A stretch of 8,038 nt of DNA from an uncultured Chromatiaceae bacterium (GTDB lineage: Bacteria; Pseudomonadota; Gammaproteobacteria; Enterobacterales; Alteromonadaceae): NCBI GenBank assembly GCA_946482615.1, contig CAMLSF010000163.1, forward strand, positions 1 through 8,038, read 5' to 3'. The position numbers and the translations under genes are program-made. The notes below the pieces were generated by a model. The model worked only from the letters and a program-made list of their open reading frames with translations, ran no database searches and had not been told where the DNA came from. This document shows positions 1 to 7,043 of the stretch, piece after piece (positions within the stretch are counted from its first letter, which is position 1; each line of letters begins with the position of its first letter).

Positions 1-1
1 A

Positions 2-136
2 GGTGTCATCACTCTTGATGATCTGGCAGAGCTTGGGGTAGATGATTTGATTGAAATCGAAAAAATGACTGAAGAAAAAGCGGCAGAGCTGATTATGGCT
101 GCCCGTAATATTGTTTGGTTCAGTGAAGACAAATAA
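2..136 (+). CDS. nusA: NusA transcription elongation/antitermination factor, C-terminal fragment
   Basis: This is the last 44 codons of an open frame that enters from the left edge and ends at TAA 134-136. The visible peptide contains the stretch [20 protein letters not shown] and ends in an [12 protein letters not shown] tail. It matches the second acidic helix-hairpin-helix repeat (AR2) at the C-terminus of gammaproteobacterial NusA. NusA binds RNA polymerase, promotes pausing and hairpin-dependent termination, and joins antitermination complexes. In E. coli the AR2 domain contacts the alpha-subunit CTD and masks the RNA-binding domains. The catalogue of S1 and KH domains lies outside the window. 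infB follows 26 bases downstream with no terminator between, as expected for the nusA-infB operon. Identity is secure from both sequence and context. Confidence 0.95.
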   Translation, partial: GVITLDDLAELGVDDLIEIEKMTEEKAAELIMAARNIVWFSEDK

Positions 137-146
137 GTGGGTCAAC

Positions 147-152
147 GGAGGT
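147..152 (+). promoter_or_regulatory. infB ribosome binding site
   Basis: The sequence GGAGGT lies 10 bases before the infB ATG at 163 and is a near-perfect Shine-Dalgarno match. It fixes the start that gives the canonical [11 protein letters not shown]-terminus. Confidence 0.8.
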
Positions 153-162
153 AAAAACTGAC

Positions 163-2841
163 ATGGCAGATGTAACCATAGAAAAACTGGCCAGTGACGT
201 CAATACGACTGTTGATCGTATAATCCAACAGTTTGCGGATGCAGGCATAACAAAACAAGCCGGTCAAATGGTCAATGAAGAAGAGAAAAAAACGCTTCTG
301 GACCACTTAAGCCGTGCCCACGGCGGTCAGTCTGCTGAACCGTCTAAACTGACGCTGGTACGTAAAGAAAAAACCACTCTGAGTGTGGCAGGTGGTGCTG
401 GTCGCAACCGTGAAATTCAGGTGGAAGTGCGCAAGCAAAAGACCTTTGTTAAACGTCCTTCTGGTGAAGAAGCTGCAAAGCTGGCTGAAGAAGAACGTAT
501 TGCTGCAGAACAGGCGGCTGAAGCTGCAAAACGTGAACAGGAGCGTTTGGCTGCGGAGCAAAAGGCAAAAGAAGAAGCCAATCGTAAAGCCAAAGAAGAA
601 GCTGAGCGTAAAGCGGCTGAACAGAAAAAACGTGACGAAGCTAAACATGCACAGTTGATGAAAGACGACCCGGAAGAAGCCGCCCGTCGTGCAGCGAAAG
701 AGGAAGCCAAGCGTGAAGCTGAGCGGATCAAAGCCCAACAAGAAGCTGAGCTGTTACGTAAAATGGAAGCTGAAGCCAAACAACAGGCTGAAGCTGCACG
801 TCGTTTAGCTGAAGAAAATGCGGAACGTTGGGCCAAAGAAGAGACTAAACCAGCAGAAGAAGCGGACTATCACTTAACCAGCAATGTGTACGCTAAACAA
901 GCTGAAGACGAAGTGGATGCCCGTGAAGAACGTGGTGGCCGTCGTACTACGAAAAAGGCTCCAGCTGGCAAAGCCAAGAAAAAAGATGATGTGGATGATA
1001 AAGACGCTTTTAACCGCGCCAATCGCCACAAGAAAAAGAAAACTCCTGTCAGCATGCAGCATGGTTTTAACAAACCAGCTCAGCCGGTAGAACGTGAAGT
1101 TAAAATCGGCGAAACCATCACAGTAGCTGAATTAGCTTCTAAGATGGCTGTGAAAGCTTCTGAAGTGATCAAGGTGATGATGAAGATGGGCGCTATGGCG
1201 ACTATCAACCAGGTCATTGATCAGGAAACGGCTGCTATCGTTTGTGAAGAGATGGGCCACAAATTCACTCTGACTAAAGAAAACGAGCTGGAAGAAGCGG
1301 TAATGTCTGACCGCGAAGGTCAGGGCGAGTTAGAACCTCGTGCTCCGGTAGTTACCGTTATGGGTCACGTTGACCACGGTAAAACCTCTACACTGGATTA
1401 CATCCGTAAAGCTAAAGTAGCAGCTGGCGAAGCCGGTGGTATTACTCAGCATATTGGTGCATACCATGTAGAAACAGAGCGCGGTATGGTGACTTTCCTG
1501 GATACACCAGGTCACGCTGCCTTTACGTCAATGCGTGCCCGTGGTGCCAAGGCAACAGACATAGTCGTCCTTGTTGTTGCTGCAGACGATGGTGTGATGC
1601 CACAAACCAAAGAAGCTATTCAGCACGCAAAAGCTGCTGGTGTGCCACTGGTTGTTGCAGTAAACAAAATGGATAAACCGGATGCAGATCCGGATCGTGT
1701 TCGTAATGAATTGTCTCAGTACGGCGTTATTTCTGAAGAGTGGGGCGGTGATACTCAGTTCGTGCCTATCTCTGCGAAAACAGGTATGGGGATAGACGAC
1801 CTGCTGGAAGCTATACTGAACCAGGCTGAACTGCTTGAATTAAAAGCGGTGAAAAAAGGCCTGGCCCGTGGTGTAGTAATCGAATCCCGTCTGGACAAAG
1901 GCCGTGGTCCTGTTGCGTCCATTCTGGTTCAGGAAGGTACATTACAACAAGGCGAAATCGTACTTTGTGGTTTTGAATACGGCCGTGTTCGTGCCATGCG
2001 CGATGAAAACGGTAAAGAAATTAAGCTGGCAGGCCCATCTATTCCGGTAGAGATTTTAGGTCTGTCCGGTGTGCCACAAGCTGGTGATGAAGTGACTGTG
2101 GTGAAAGACGAGCGTAAAGCCCGTGAAGTTGCTTTGTACCGTCAGGGTAAATTCCGTGACGTCAAACTGGCCCGTCAGCAAAAATCCAAGCTGGAAAACA
2201 TGTTTGCTAACATGTCTGAAGGCGATGTGGCTGAGCTGAACATAGTGCTGAAAGCGGACGTACAAGGTTCTGTGGAAGCGATCAGTGAATCCTTAAGCCG
2301 TCTGTCGACTGATGAAGTAAAAATCAAAATCATCGGTAGTGGTGTGGGTGGTATTACTGAAACTGACGCGACACTTGCTGCAGCTTCTTCTGCTATCATC
2401 ATTGGTTTCAACGTACGTGCCGAAGGCACAGCACGTAAGATCATTGAAGAAGAGAACCTGGACTTACGTTACTACAGCATCATTTATGAACTGTTAGACG
2501 AAGTACGTGCAGCGATGACAGGTATGTTAGCTCCTGAGTTTAAACAGCAGATCATAGGTCTGGCTCAGGTGCGTGACGTATTCCGTTCTCCGAAGTTTGG
2601 TGCTATCGCCGGCTGTATGGTGACCGAAGGTATCATCAAGCGCAACGCACCAATTCGTGTACTGCGTGACAACGTGGTTATTTTCGAAGGCGAGCTGGAG
2701 TCCCTGCGTCGCTTCAAAGATGACGTGTCCGAAGTACGCAATGGTTTCGAATGTGGTATCGGCGTGAAGAACTACAACGACGTGCGTGAAGGTGACCAGA
2801 TTGAAGTGTTTGAAGTGGTTCAGGTGGAACGTACTTTATAA
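163..2841 (+). CDS. infB: Translation initiation factor IF-2
   Basis: IF2 is the GTPase that delivers fMet-tRNA to the 30S subunit and promotes 50S joining. The 892-residue product is almost exactly the length of E. coli IF2 (890). A small IF2_N domain occupies about residues 1-50. A highly charged Ala/Glu/Lys/Arg coiled-coil region spans about 95-230, and a basic linker follows. A second IF2_N-like domain covers about 314-370 ([19 protein letters not shown]). The G domain shows G1 GHVDHGKT at 401-408, G3 DTPGH at 447-451, G4 NKMD at 501-504 and G5 SAK at 537-539. Domains II, III and the C-terminal fMet-tRNA-binding domain fill the rest, ending in a conserved [16 protein letters not shown] segment. 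The start is supported by a strong Shine-Dalgarno sequence. Nothing is truncated or mutated. I see no clear internal start for a short IF2-beta form. Confidence 0.98.
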   Translation: MADVTIEKLASDVNTTVDRIIQQFADAGITKQAGQMVNEEEKKTLLDHLSRAHGGQSAEPSKLTLVRKEKTTLSVAGGAGRNREIQVEVRKQKTFVKRPSGEEAAKLAEEERIAAEQAAEAAKREQERLAAEQKAKEEANRKAKEEAERKAAEQKKRDEAKHAQLMKDDPEEAARRAAKEEAKREAERIKAQQEAELLRKMEAEAKQQAEAARRLAEENAERWAKEETKPAEEADYHLTSNVYAKQAEDEVDAREERGGRRTTKKAPAGKAKKKDDVDDKDAFNRANRHKKKKTPVSMQHGFNKPAQPVEREVKIGETITVAELASKMAVKASEVIKVMMKMGAMATINQVIDQETAAIVCEEMGHKFTLTKENELEEAVMSDREGQGELEPRAPVVTVMGHVDHGKTSTLDYIRKAKVAAGEAGGITQHIGAYHVETERGMVTFLDTPGHAAFTSMRARGAKATDIVVLVVAADDGVMPQTKEAIQHAKAAGVPLVVAVNKMDKPDADPDRVRNELSQYGVISEEWGGDTQFVPISAKTGMGIDDLLEAILNQAELLELKAVKKGLARGVVIESRLDKGRGPVASILVQEGTLQQGEIVLCGFEYGRVRAMRDENGKEIKLAGPSIPVEILGLSGVPQAGDEVTVVKDERKAREVALYRQGKFRDVKLARQQKSKLENMFANMSEGDVAELNIVLKADVQGSVEAISESLSRLSTDEVKIKIIGSGVGGITETDATLAAASSAIIIGFNVRAEGTARKIIEEENLDLRYYSIIYELLDEVRAAMTGMLAPEFKQQIIGLAQVRDVFRSPKFGAIAGCMVTEGIIKRNAPIRVLRDNVVIFEGELESLRRFKDDVSEVRNGFECGIGVKNYNDVREGDQIEVFEVVQVERTL
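562..633 (+). repeat. In-frame 24-base imperfect repeats in IF2 coiled coil
   Basis: Three successive 24-base units (562-585, 586-609, 610-633) encode [16 protein letters not shown] and KAAEQKKR, residues 134-157 of IF2. The first two units are nearly identical in protein. They sit inside the charged helical N-terminal region, which is known to vary in length between species. Slippage or unequal exchange between such units could explain that variation. Confidence 0.6.
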
Positions 2842-2880
2842 CCAGCATCTGCGCTTTTAGATTATAGATACAGAGATCGG

Positions 2881-2909
2881 CAGGGGCTTAGGCCCCTGTT
2901 TCTTTCTGC
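2881..2909 (+). terminator. GC-rich hairpin with T-rich tail between infB and rbfA
   Basis: A perfect 7-bp stem is formed by CAGGGGC (2881-2887) and GCCCCTG (2892-2898), with a TTAG tetraloop. It is followed by the T-rich run TTTCTTTCT (2899-2907 region). The shape is that of a Rho-independent terminator, but the T tract is interrupted by C. It is therefore probably a leaky attenuator or an mRNA 3'-end stabiliser inside the operon, not a full stop. rbfA starts 32 bases after the stem and no convincing promoter lies between, so read-through must supply rbfA. Confidence 0.5.
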
Positions 2910-2930
2910 TCACATGTGTTGGAAAGAGTT

Positions 2931-3359
2931 ATGGCAAAAGAATTTACCCGGGTAGACCGTCTGTCGCAGCAAATGCAGCAGGAAATCGCAGTGATTTTAC
3001 AGCGTGAAATCAAAGATCCACGTTTACACAACATGATTACCGTGTCTGATGTAAATGTGTCGCGTGACTTATCACACGCCAAAATTTATGTCACTTTTTT
3101 AGGCCTGGAAGCTGAAAAAGTGAAAGCAAACCTGGATATTTTAAATGATGCTGTAGGTTATATCCGCAGTCTGATTGCCAAGCGTATTCAGGCCCGTATA
3201 GTGCCTACCATTCGTTTTTACTTTGATCAGTCGCTGGATCAGGGCATTCGTATGGCTAACCTGGTTGAACAGGTGCGCCGCGAAGATGACAAACGTCGTA
3301 TTGAGGCAGGGCAAGAACCGGAGCGTAAGCCTAAAGTGGCGCAGGACGAGGAAGAGTAA
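2931..3359 (+). CDS. rbfA: 30S ribosome-binding factor A
   Basis: RbfA binds the immature 30S subunit near the decoding region and 16S helix 1, assists 5'-end processing, and is needed at low temperature in E. coli. From the ATG at 2931 the product is 142 residues beginning MAKEFTRVDR, which matches the family start; E. coli RbfA has 133. The open frame extends upstream to a GTG at 2916 that would add five residues (MLERV). I prefer 2931 because of the family N-terminus and the GGAAAGAG purine stretch at 2921-2928. The single KH-like domain is complete. It includes REIKDPRL near the N-terminus, the SRDLSHAKIYVTF strand and the AVG (residues 74-76) version of the family's AxG helix kink. The acidic tail ends QDEEE. 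The stop codon overlaps the truB start by one base. Confidence 0.96.
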   Translation: MAKEFTRVDRLSQQMQQEIAVILQREIKDPRLHNMITVSDVNVSRDLSHAKIYVTFLGLEAEKVKANLDILNDAVGYIRSLIAKRIQARIVPTIRFYFDQSLDQGIRMANLVEQVRREDDKRRIEAGQEPERKPKVAQDEEE

Positions 3360-4297
3360 TGGCGCGTCGTGCTGTCCACGGCATTTTGCTCCTTGATAAG
3401 CCGTTAGAAATCTCCAGCAATGGTATTTTGCAGCGGGTGCGTTGGTTGTATCAGGCTGAAAAGGCCGGTCATACCGGTGCTTTAGACCCGCTGGCCAGTG
3501 GTTTATTGCCGATTTGTTTTGGTGAAGCCACAAAGTTTTGTCAGTTCTTGTTAGACACAGATAAAACTTATCTGGTGACAGCTCATTTTGGGTTGCGCAC
3601 AGATACCAGTGATGCGGCTGGTGAAATTATCAGCCGCAGGCCAGTGACTTTTGATCAAGCCATGCTTGAGCAGATGATGCAGCAGTTCCGTGGCCCTCAA
3701 ATGCAAGTGCCGACCATGTTCTCGGCTTTAAAGTATCAGGGGCAGCCTTTGTACAAATATGCCCGTCAGGGGATTGAAGTACCGCGAGAAGCCCGGCCTA
3801 TCAGCATATTCCGTTTTGAATTGCAGCAGTTTGACGGCGAATACGCCAGCTTTCTGGTGCATTGCAGCAAAGGTACGTATATCCGCACTTTAATAGACGA
3901 TTTAGGTGAGGCTTTGGGTTCCGGCGCTTATGTCAGTGCTTTACGCCGCATTCATGTCGGGCCTTTTGATGCCGCGCAGATGCTGACGCAGGAACAGCTG
4001 GTGCCTTTTAACGATAAGCAGGATTGGGCTGGTTTAGACGCTTTATTGTTGCCTATGGATTTAGCCTTAACAGGTTTACCAGAGCTGCATCTGAATGAAG
4101 TTCAGCAAAAACGTTTAGTGCATGGCCAGACTGTGCAGTTGAGTGATGCTGAATTGGCTGATTTTGGCTCAGCCTCCGCCGGGGCTATTAAATTGTATGG
4201 TTCTGCCGGACAATTTATCGGTGTGGCTTCATTAGACACAGGTGTACTGTCGGTTCGCCGCTTGCTCAATACCAGTGTGTGGCAAACCGCAATTTAA
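3359..4297 (+). CDS. truB: tRNA pseudouridine(55) synthase TruB
   Basis: TruB isomerises uridine 55 in the T-psi-C loop of nearly all tRNAs and also acts as a tRNA folding chaperone. The 312-residue product matches E. coli (314). The catalytic motif GHTGALDPLASG carries the nucleophile Asp43 (E. coli Asp48). Tyr71 in DKTYLV and Arg176 in SKGTYIRTLIDDLG correspond to the E. coli active-site Tyr76 and Arg181. An N-terminal KP motif (DKPLEISSN) is present. A C-terminal PUA-like domain covers about residues 245-305. The start codon shares its A with the rbfA stop (TAATG), and AGGA at 3349-3352 inside rbfA serves as ribosome binding site, so translation is probably coupled. The gene is intact. Confidence 0.98.
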   Translation: MARRAVHGILLLDKPLEISSNGILQRVRWLYQAEKAGHTGALDPLASGLLPICFGEATKFCQFLLDTDKTYLVTAHFGLRTDTSDAAGEIISRRPVTFDQAMLEQMMQQFRGPQMQVPTMFSALKYQGQPLYKYARQGIEVPREARPISIFRFELQQFDGEYASFLVHCSKGTYIRTLIDDLGEALGSGAYVSALRRIHVGPFDAAQMLTQEQLVPFNDKQDWAGLDALLLPMDLALTGLPELHLNEVQQKRLVHGQTVQLSDAELADFGSASAGAIKLYGSAGQFIGVASLDTGVLSVRRLLNTSVWQTAI

Positions 4298-4300
4298 GGC

Positions 4301-4329
4301 TTGTTTGTTTGGATGAAAACGCATAGAAT
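4301..4329 (+). promoter_or_regulatory. rpsO sigma-70 promoter
   Basis: A TTGTTT -35 (4301-4306) and a TAGAAT -10 (4324-4329) are separated by exactly 17 bases. The -10 matches the consensus at 5 of 6 positions and the -35 at 3 of 6, including the TTG. The -35 begins just 4 bases after the truB stop. The predicted start is around 4336-4338. The discriminator GCGCGC at 4330-4335 is very GC-rich, a feature of promoters inhibited by ppGpp/DksA for ribosomal genes. An independent rpsO promoter in this gap is also known in E. coli. Confidence 0.75.
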
Positions 4330-4343
4330 GCGCGCTCATTTTC

Positions 4344-4405
4344 GTTGTGGCTGGATTAGTGGCCGGCTACAACACATCTCTCTATTGGAGGCTCTATGTC
4401 ACTAA
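4344..4405 (+). promoter_or_regulatory. S15-responsive leader of rpsO, candidate pseudoknot
   Basis: An 11-bp hairpin is formed by 4344-4354 (GTTGTGGCTGG) and 4363-4373 (CCGGCTACAAC), with two G-U wobbles and the 8-base loop ATTAGTGG. Loop bases 4356-4361 (TTAGTG) are perfectly complementary to 4400-4405 (CACTAA), codons 2-4 of rpsO. Together these make an H-type pseudoknot whose connecting loop carries the Shine-Dalgarno GGAGG (4387-4391) and the ATG. The stem contains G4349-U4368 stacked on G4350-C4367, the G-U/G-C step that S15 recognises in 16S rRNA and in its own E. coli mRNA. In E. coli, S15 stabilises such a pseudoknot and traps the 30S subunit at the start site. Function here is inferred from structure. 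Confidence 0.75.
4387..4391 (+). promoter_or_regulatory. rpsO ribosome binding site
   Basis: GGAGG lies only 4 bases before the rpsO ATG at 4396. It sits in the connecting loop between the leader hairpin and the pseudoknot pairing partner, so it would stay accessible to the 30S subunit. Confidence 0.8.
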
Positions 4406-4665
4406 CTACAGCTGAAAAAGCGCAAATCTTAGCAGATTACGCTGTTAAACAAGGCGATACCGGTTCACCAGAAGTACAAGTTGCATTATTAACTGCAACT
4501 ATTGCTAAGTTACAACCGCACTTTGCTGACCACAAGCACGACCACCACTCTCGTCGTGGCCTGTTACGTATGGTTAGCCAACGTCGTAAGTTATTAGATT
4601 ACTTAAAAGGCAAAGACGCTCAGCGTTACGCTACTCTGATCGAGCGTTTAGGTCTGCGTCGTTAA
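4396..4665 (+). CDS. rpsO: 30S ribosomal protein S15
   Basis: S15 is a primary binder of the central domain of 16S rRNA, recognising the h20/h21/h22 three-way junction and later contributing to an intersubunit bridge. The 89 residues match the usual length exactly. The four-helix fold is visible through [17 protein letters not shown] (residues 20-36) and the conserved [21 protein letters not shown] block at 50-70. His42, Asp49 and Ser52 (with Met counted) correspond to the residues that read the G-U/G-C step in the family; Thr22, Gly23 and Gln28 line the junction contact. The gene has its own promoter and a structured, probably autoregulatory leader, and is followed by a strong terminator. 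It is likely expressed both from this promoter and by read-through from truB. Confidence 0.99.
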   Translation: MSLTTAEKAQILADYAVKQGDTGSPEVQVALLTATIAKLQPHFADHKHDHHSRRGLLRMVSQRRKLLDYLKGKDAQRYATLIERLGLRR

Positions 4666-4682
4666 TCCGCAGCTTATGCCTG

Positions 4683-4713
4683 AAAAAAGCCAGTCTCCGA
4701 CTGGCTTTTTTTT
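4683..4713 (+). terminator. rpsO intrinsic terminator
   Basis: A perfect 7-bp stem, GCCAGTC (4689-4695) and GACTGGC (4699-4705), has a TCC loop. It is flanked by six A (4683-4688) and eight T (4706-4713). The A/T flanks extend the stem and make it active in both orientations. It separates rpsO from pnp, as the known t1 terminator does in E. coli; partial read-through probably feeds pnp. Confidence 0.93.
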
Positions 4714-4805
4714 ATTTTCACTCAGAAAATTCCGCACCAATGCAACTTAATGCCTGCATGATGTTCTTACCGCCCGGATATGTTTAAATTTTATACCCTG
4801 CGACT

Positions 4806-4815
4806 CTGGCGCCAG
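4806..4815. repeat. Perfect palindrome CTGGCGCCAG upstream of pnp
   Basis: This is a 10-base perfect palindrome in the rpsO-pnp gap. Its centre lies about 42 bases upstream of the transcription start predicted from the TATACT box, where class II activators bind. As RNA it could pair only 3 bp around a 4-base loop, so a DNA-level role is more likely than an RNA hairpin. It may also be chance. Confidence 0.4.
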
Positions 4816-4828
4816 CTATCTTTTAAGC

Positions 4829-4846
4829 CCTGTAACAGGCTATACT
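4829..4846 (+). promoter_or_regulatory. Candidate pnp promoter -10 with adjoining dyad
   Basis: TATACT (4841-4846) matches the -10 consensus at 5 of 6 positions, giving a start near 4853 and a leader of about 58 bases. No good -35 hexamer lies 16-18 bases upstream (ATCTTT at 17), and there is no TG extension. Immediately upstream, CCTGTAACAGG (4829-4839) is a perfect dyad with a central A that occupies the promoter spacer, where a repressor or spacer-binding regulator could sit. A pnp promoter between rpsO and pnp is known in E. coli; this exact site is inferred. Confidence 0.5.
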
Positions 4847-4850
4847 GTGC

Positions 4851-4894
4851 CGCGAAAAACAGACCAAAAGACTCCGCGAAAAAACGCGAAAAAT
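4851..4894 (+). repeat. Triplicated CGCGAAAAA in the pnp leader
   Basis: The 9-mer CGCGAAAAA occurs at 4851-4859, 4875-4883 and 4885-4893. The last two are adjacent, and the CGCG cores at 4875-4878 and 4885-4888 can pair as a small 4-bp hairpin with a six-A loop. The leader is otherwise A-rich and unstructured. In E. coli the pnp leader is cut by RNase III and bound by PNPase for autoregulation, but I see no long double-stranded target here. Confidence 0.55.
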
Positions 4895-4896
4895 AG

Positions 4897-4902
4897 AAAG
4901 GA
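4897..4902 (+). promoter_or_regulatory. pnp ribosome binding site
   Basis: AAAGGA is 8 bases before a GTG codon at 4911. It supports GTG as the pnp start, since no in-frame ATG is near and the family N-terminus ([12 protein letters not shown]) begins at the next codon. Confidence 0.75.
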
Positions 4903-4910
4903 AAAAATCA

Positions 4911-7043
4911 GTGAACCCCATCGTAAAATCATTCCAGTTTGGCCAACACACTATTACTCTGGAAACCGGCGTTATTGCCCGTCAAGCTGACGCGGCTGTT
5001 CTTGCCAGCATGGGTGATACCTCTGTGTTAGTTACAGTGGTAGGTAAAAAACAACCTAAACCTGGTCAGGACTTTTTCCCTCTGACTGTGAACTATCAGG
5101 AAAAAACTTATGCGGCAGGCCGCATCCCTGGTGGTTTTTTCAAGCGTGAAGGCCGTCCGTCAGAAGGCGAGACGTTAATTTCACGTTTAATCGACCGTCC
5201 AATCCGTCCATTATTCCCTGAAGGCTTCACTAACGAAGTTCAGGTGATTGCTACTGTAGTTTCAGTTCAGCCTGAAATTCAGCCGGACATTATTTCTATC
5301 ATTGGTACTTCTGCTGCACTGGCTATCTCTGGTATCCCGTTCAGTGGTCCATTAGGTGCGGCCCGTGTTGGTTATGTAAACAACCAGTACGTGTTAAACC
5401 CATCTGAAGCTGAATTAAAAGACAGCAAGCTGGATTTAGTGGTTGCCGGTACTGCCAATGCAGTGCTGATGGTGGAATCTGAAGCTGGTGTTTTATCAGA
5501 AGAAGTGATGTTAGGTGCTGTGGTATATGGTCACGACCAGATGCAAATCGCGATCAACGCCATCAACGACTTTGCCGCTGTGGCAGCAAAACCAGCCTGG
5601 AACTGGGTTGCTCCGGCTAAAAACGAAACGCTGAGCAGCAAAATCGCTGCTTTGGCGACAGCTCCTGTTGGCGAAGCTTACCGTATCACTGAAAAAGCTA
5701 AACGTTACGAAACTATTGGCGCTATCAAAGCCGAAGTTTTTGCCCAAATTAAAGCTGAATTAGCTGAAGGCGAAGCTTTTGACGAAACCGAAGCCAACGA
5801 AATTTTCCATAACCTGGAAAGTAAAATTGTTCGTAGCCGTATCATTAAAGGCGAACCACGTATCGACGGCCGCGACAATGAAATGGTCCGTGCGTTAAGC
5901 GTGATGACAGGTTTATTACCACGTACACACGGTTCAGCCCTGTTCACCCGTGGTGAAACTCAGGCCTTAGTGACCTGTACTTTAGGTACTGCCCGTGACG
6001 CGCAAACTGTTGATGATTTACTGAGTGAAAAAACCGACCACTTCCTGTTCCACTACAACTTCCCTCCATTCTCAGTAGGTGAGACTGGTATGGTAGGTTC
6101 GCCTAAGCGTCGTGAAATAGGTCACGGCCGTTTAGCTAAACGTGGTGTTGCTGCTGTTATGCCAGATTTCAATGACTTCCCGTACACTGTTCGTATGGTG
6201 TCTGAAATCACTGAATCAAACGGTTCAAGCTCTATGGCTTCAGTCTGTGGTTCTTCATTAGCGCTGATGGATGCTGGTGTACCTATCAAAGCTTCTGTGG
6301 CTGGTATAGCTATGGGTCTGGTAAAAGAAGGTGACGATTTTGTTGTTCTGTCAGACATCTTAGGTGATGAAGATCACTTAGGTGACATGGACTTTAAAGT
6401 AGCTGGTACTACTGAAGGTATCACTGCGCTGCAGATGGATATCAAAATCGAAGGTATCACTAAAGAGATCATGCAGATCGCGCTGAAACAAGCCAAAGCG
6501 GCACGTATCCATATTCTGAATGTGATGGACCAGGCGATCAGCACGCACCGTGAAGAGTTATCAGAGCACGCTCCACGTATTTACACCTTAAAAATCAACC
6601 CGGAGAAAATCCGTGATGTGATTGGTAAAGGTGGTGCTGTGATCCGTCAGATCACTGAAGAATCTGGTACTACTATCGAAATCGAAGATGACGGTACAGT
6701 GAAAATCGCTGCGACTAATGCGCAAGCTGCCAACATTGCCATCAACAAGATTGAAGCTATCACAGCGGAAATTGAAGTAGGTGCTGTGTATCAGGGCGAA
6801 GTTGTACGTATTGTTGACTTCGGTGCTTTTGTAAACGTGCTGCCAGGCAAAGATGGTTTAGTGCACATCTCTCAGATTTCTGATGAGCGTGTAAGCAACG
6901 TAGCTGACCATTTAGCTATAGGTCAGAAAGTGGCTGTGAAAGTCATGGAAGTAGACAAGCAGGGTCGTGTGCGTTTAAGCATTAAAGAAGCTCAGGACAA
7001 ACCTGCTGCTGTTGAGTCTGCCGATGCTGTTGAAGCTCAGTAA
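4911..7043 (+). CDS. pnp: Polyribonucleotide nucleotidyltransferase (PNPase)
   Basis: PNPase is a homotrimeric 3'-5' phosphorolytic exoribonuclease that works in the RNA degradosome, in sRNA metabolism and in cold adaptation. The 710-residue product matches E. coli (711). Two RNase PH core domains are present with the helical linker between them (about residues 215-310). The second core carries the catalytic set [11 protein letters not shown] (434-444, phosphate-binding Ser439-441) and Asp488, Asp494 and Lys496 in [12 protein letters not shown], equivalent to E. coli Asp486, Asp492 and Lys494. A KH domain follows (about 556-613, GKGG at 572-575), then an S1 domain (about 624-693), then a short Ala/Glu tail. 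The start is GTG, set by the Shine-Dalgarno sequence and the conserved N-terminus. The last seven codons overlap the start of nlpI. The gene is complete with all catalytic residues. Confidence 0.99.
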   Translation: MNPIVKSFQFGQHTITLETGVIARQADAAVLASMGDTSVLVTVVGKKQPKPGQDFFPLTVNYQEKTYAAGRIPGGFFKREGRPSEGETLISRLIDRPIRPLFPEGFTNEVQVIATVVSVQPEIQPDIISIIGTSAALAISGIPFSGPLGAARVGYVNNQYVLNPSEAELKDSKLDLVVAGTANAVLMVESEAGVLSEEVMLGAVVYGHDQMQIAINAINDFAAVAAKPAWNWVAPAKNETLSSKIAALATAPVGEAYRITEKAKRYETIGAIKAEVFAQIKAELAEGEAFDETEANEIFHNLESKIVRSRIIKGEPRIDGRDNEMVRALSVMTGLLPRTHGSALFTRGETQALVTCTLGTARDAQTVDDLLSEKTDHFLFHYNFPPFSVGETGMVGSPKRREIGHGRLAKRGVAAVMPDFNDFPYTVRMVSEITESNGSSSMASVCGSSLALMDAGVPIKASVAGIAMGLVKEGDDFVVLSDILGDEDHLGDMDFKVAGTTEGITALQMDIKIEGITKEIMQIALKQAKAARIHILNVMDQAISTHREELSEHAPRIYTLKINPEKIRDVIGKGGAVIRQITEESGTTIEIEDDGTVKIAATNAQAANIAINKIEAITAEIEVGAVYQGEVVRIVDFGAFVNVLPGKDGLVHISQISDERVSNVADHLAIGQKVAVKVMEVDKQGRVRLSIKEAQDKPAAVESADAVEAQ

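Noticed and set aside
658..765. Possible internal start for a short IF2-beta form (ATG at 658 or 763)
   Set aside because: E. coli makes such a form from a start at a similar position, but neither ATG here has a Shine-Dalgarno at suitable spacing, so the sequence does not support it.
417..836. A 139-codon open frame on the minus strand opposite infB, rich in Ala, Ser and Arg
   Set aside because: It is the mirror of the Glu/Ala/Lys-rich coiled-coil codons of IF2. It has low-complexity composition, no ribosome site and no recognisable domain.
1360..1400. IF2 G1 region reads [10 protein letters not shown] where E. coli has GKTSLLDYIR
   Set aside because: From memory, the Thr variant is also normal in Vibrio and Shewanella IF2, so it is a lineage feature and not a defect.
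2835..2870. Promoter for rbfA using TATAGA (2863-2868)
   Set aside because: Only 4 of 6 bases match the -10 and there is no -35 at 16-18 bases; the following hairpin would also impede such a transcript.
3141..3533. A 130-codon minus-strand open frame across the rbfA-truB junction
   Set aside because: It lies wholly opposite two well-identified genes, shows no family motif and has no ribosome binding site.
4781..4797. Alternative pnp promoter with TTAAAT or TATACC as -10
   Set aside because: Both boxes lack a partner -35 at normal spacing, and TATACT downstream is a better match; the AT-rich stretch may only be flanking DNA.
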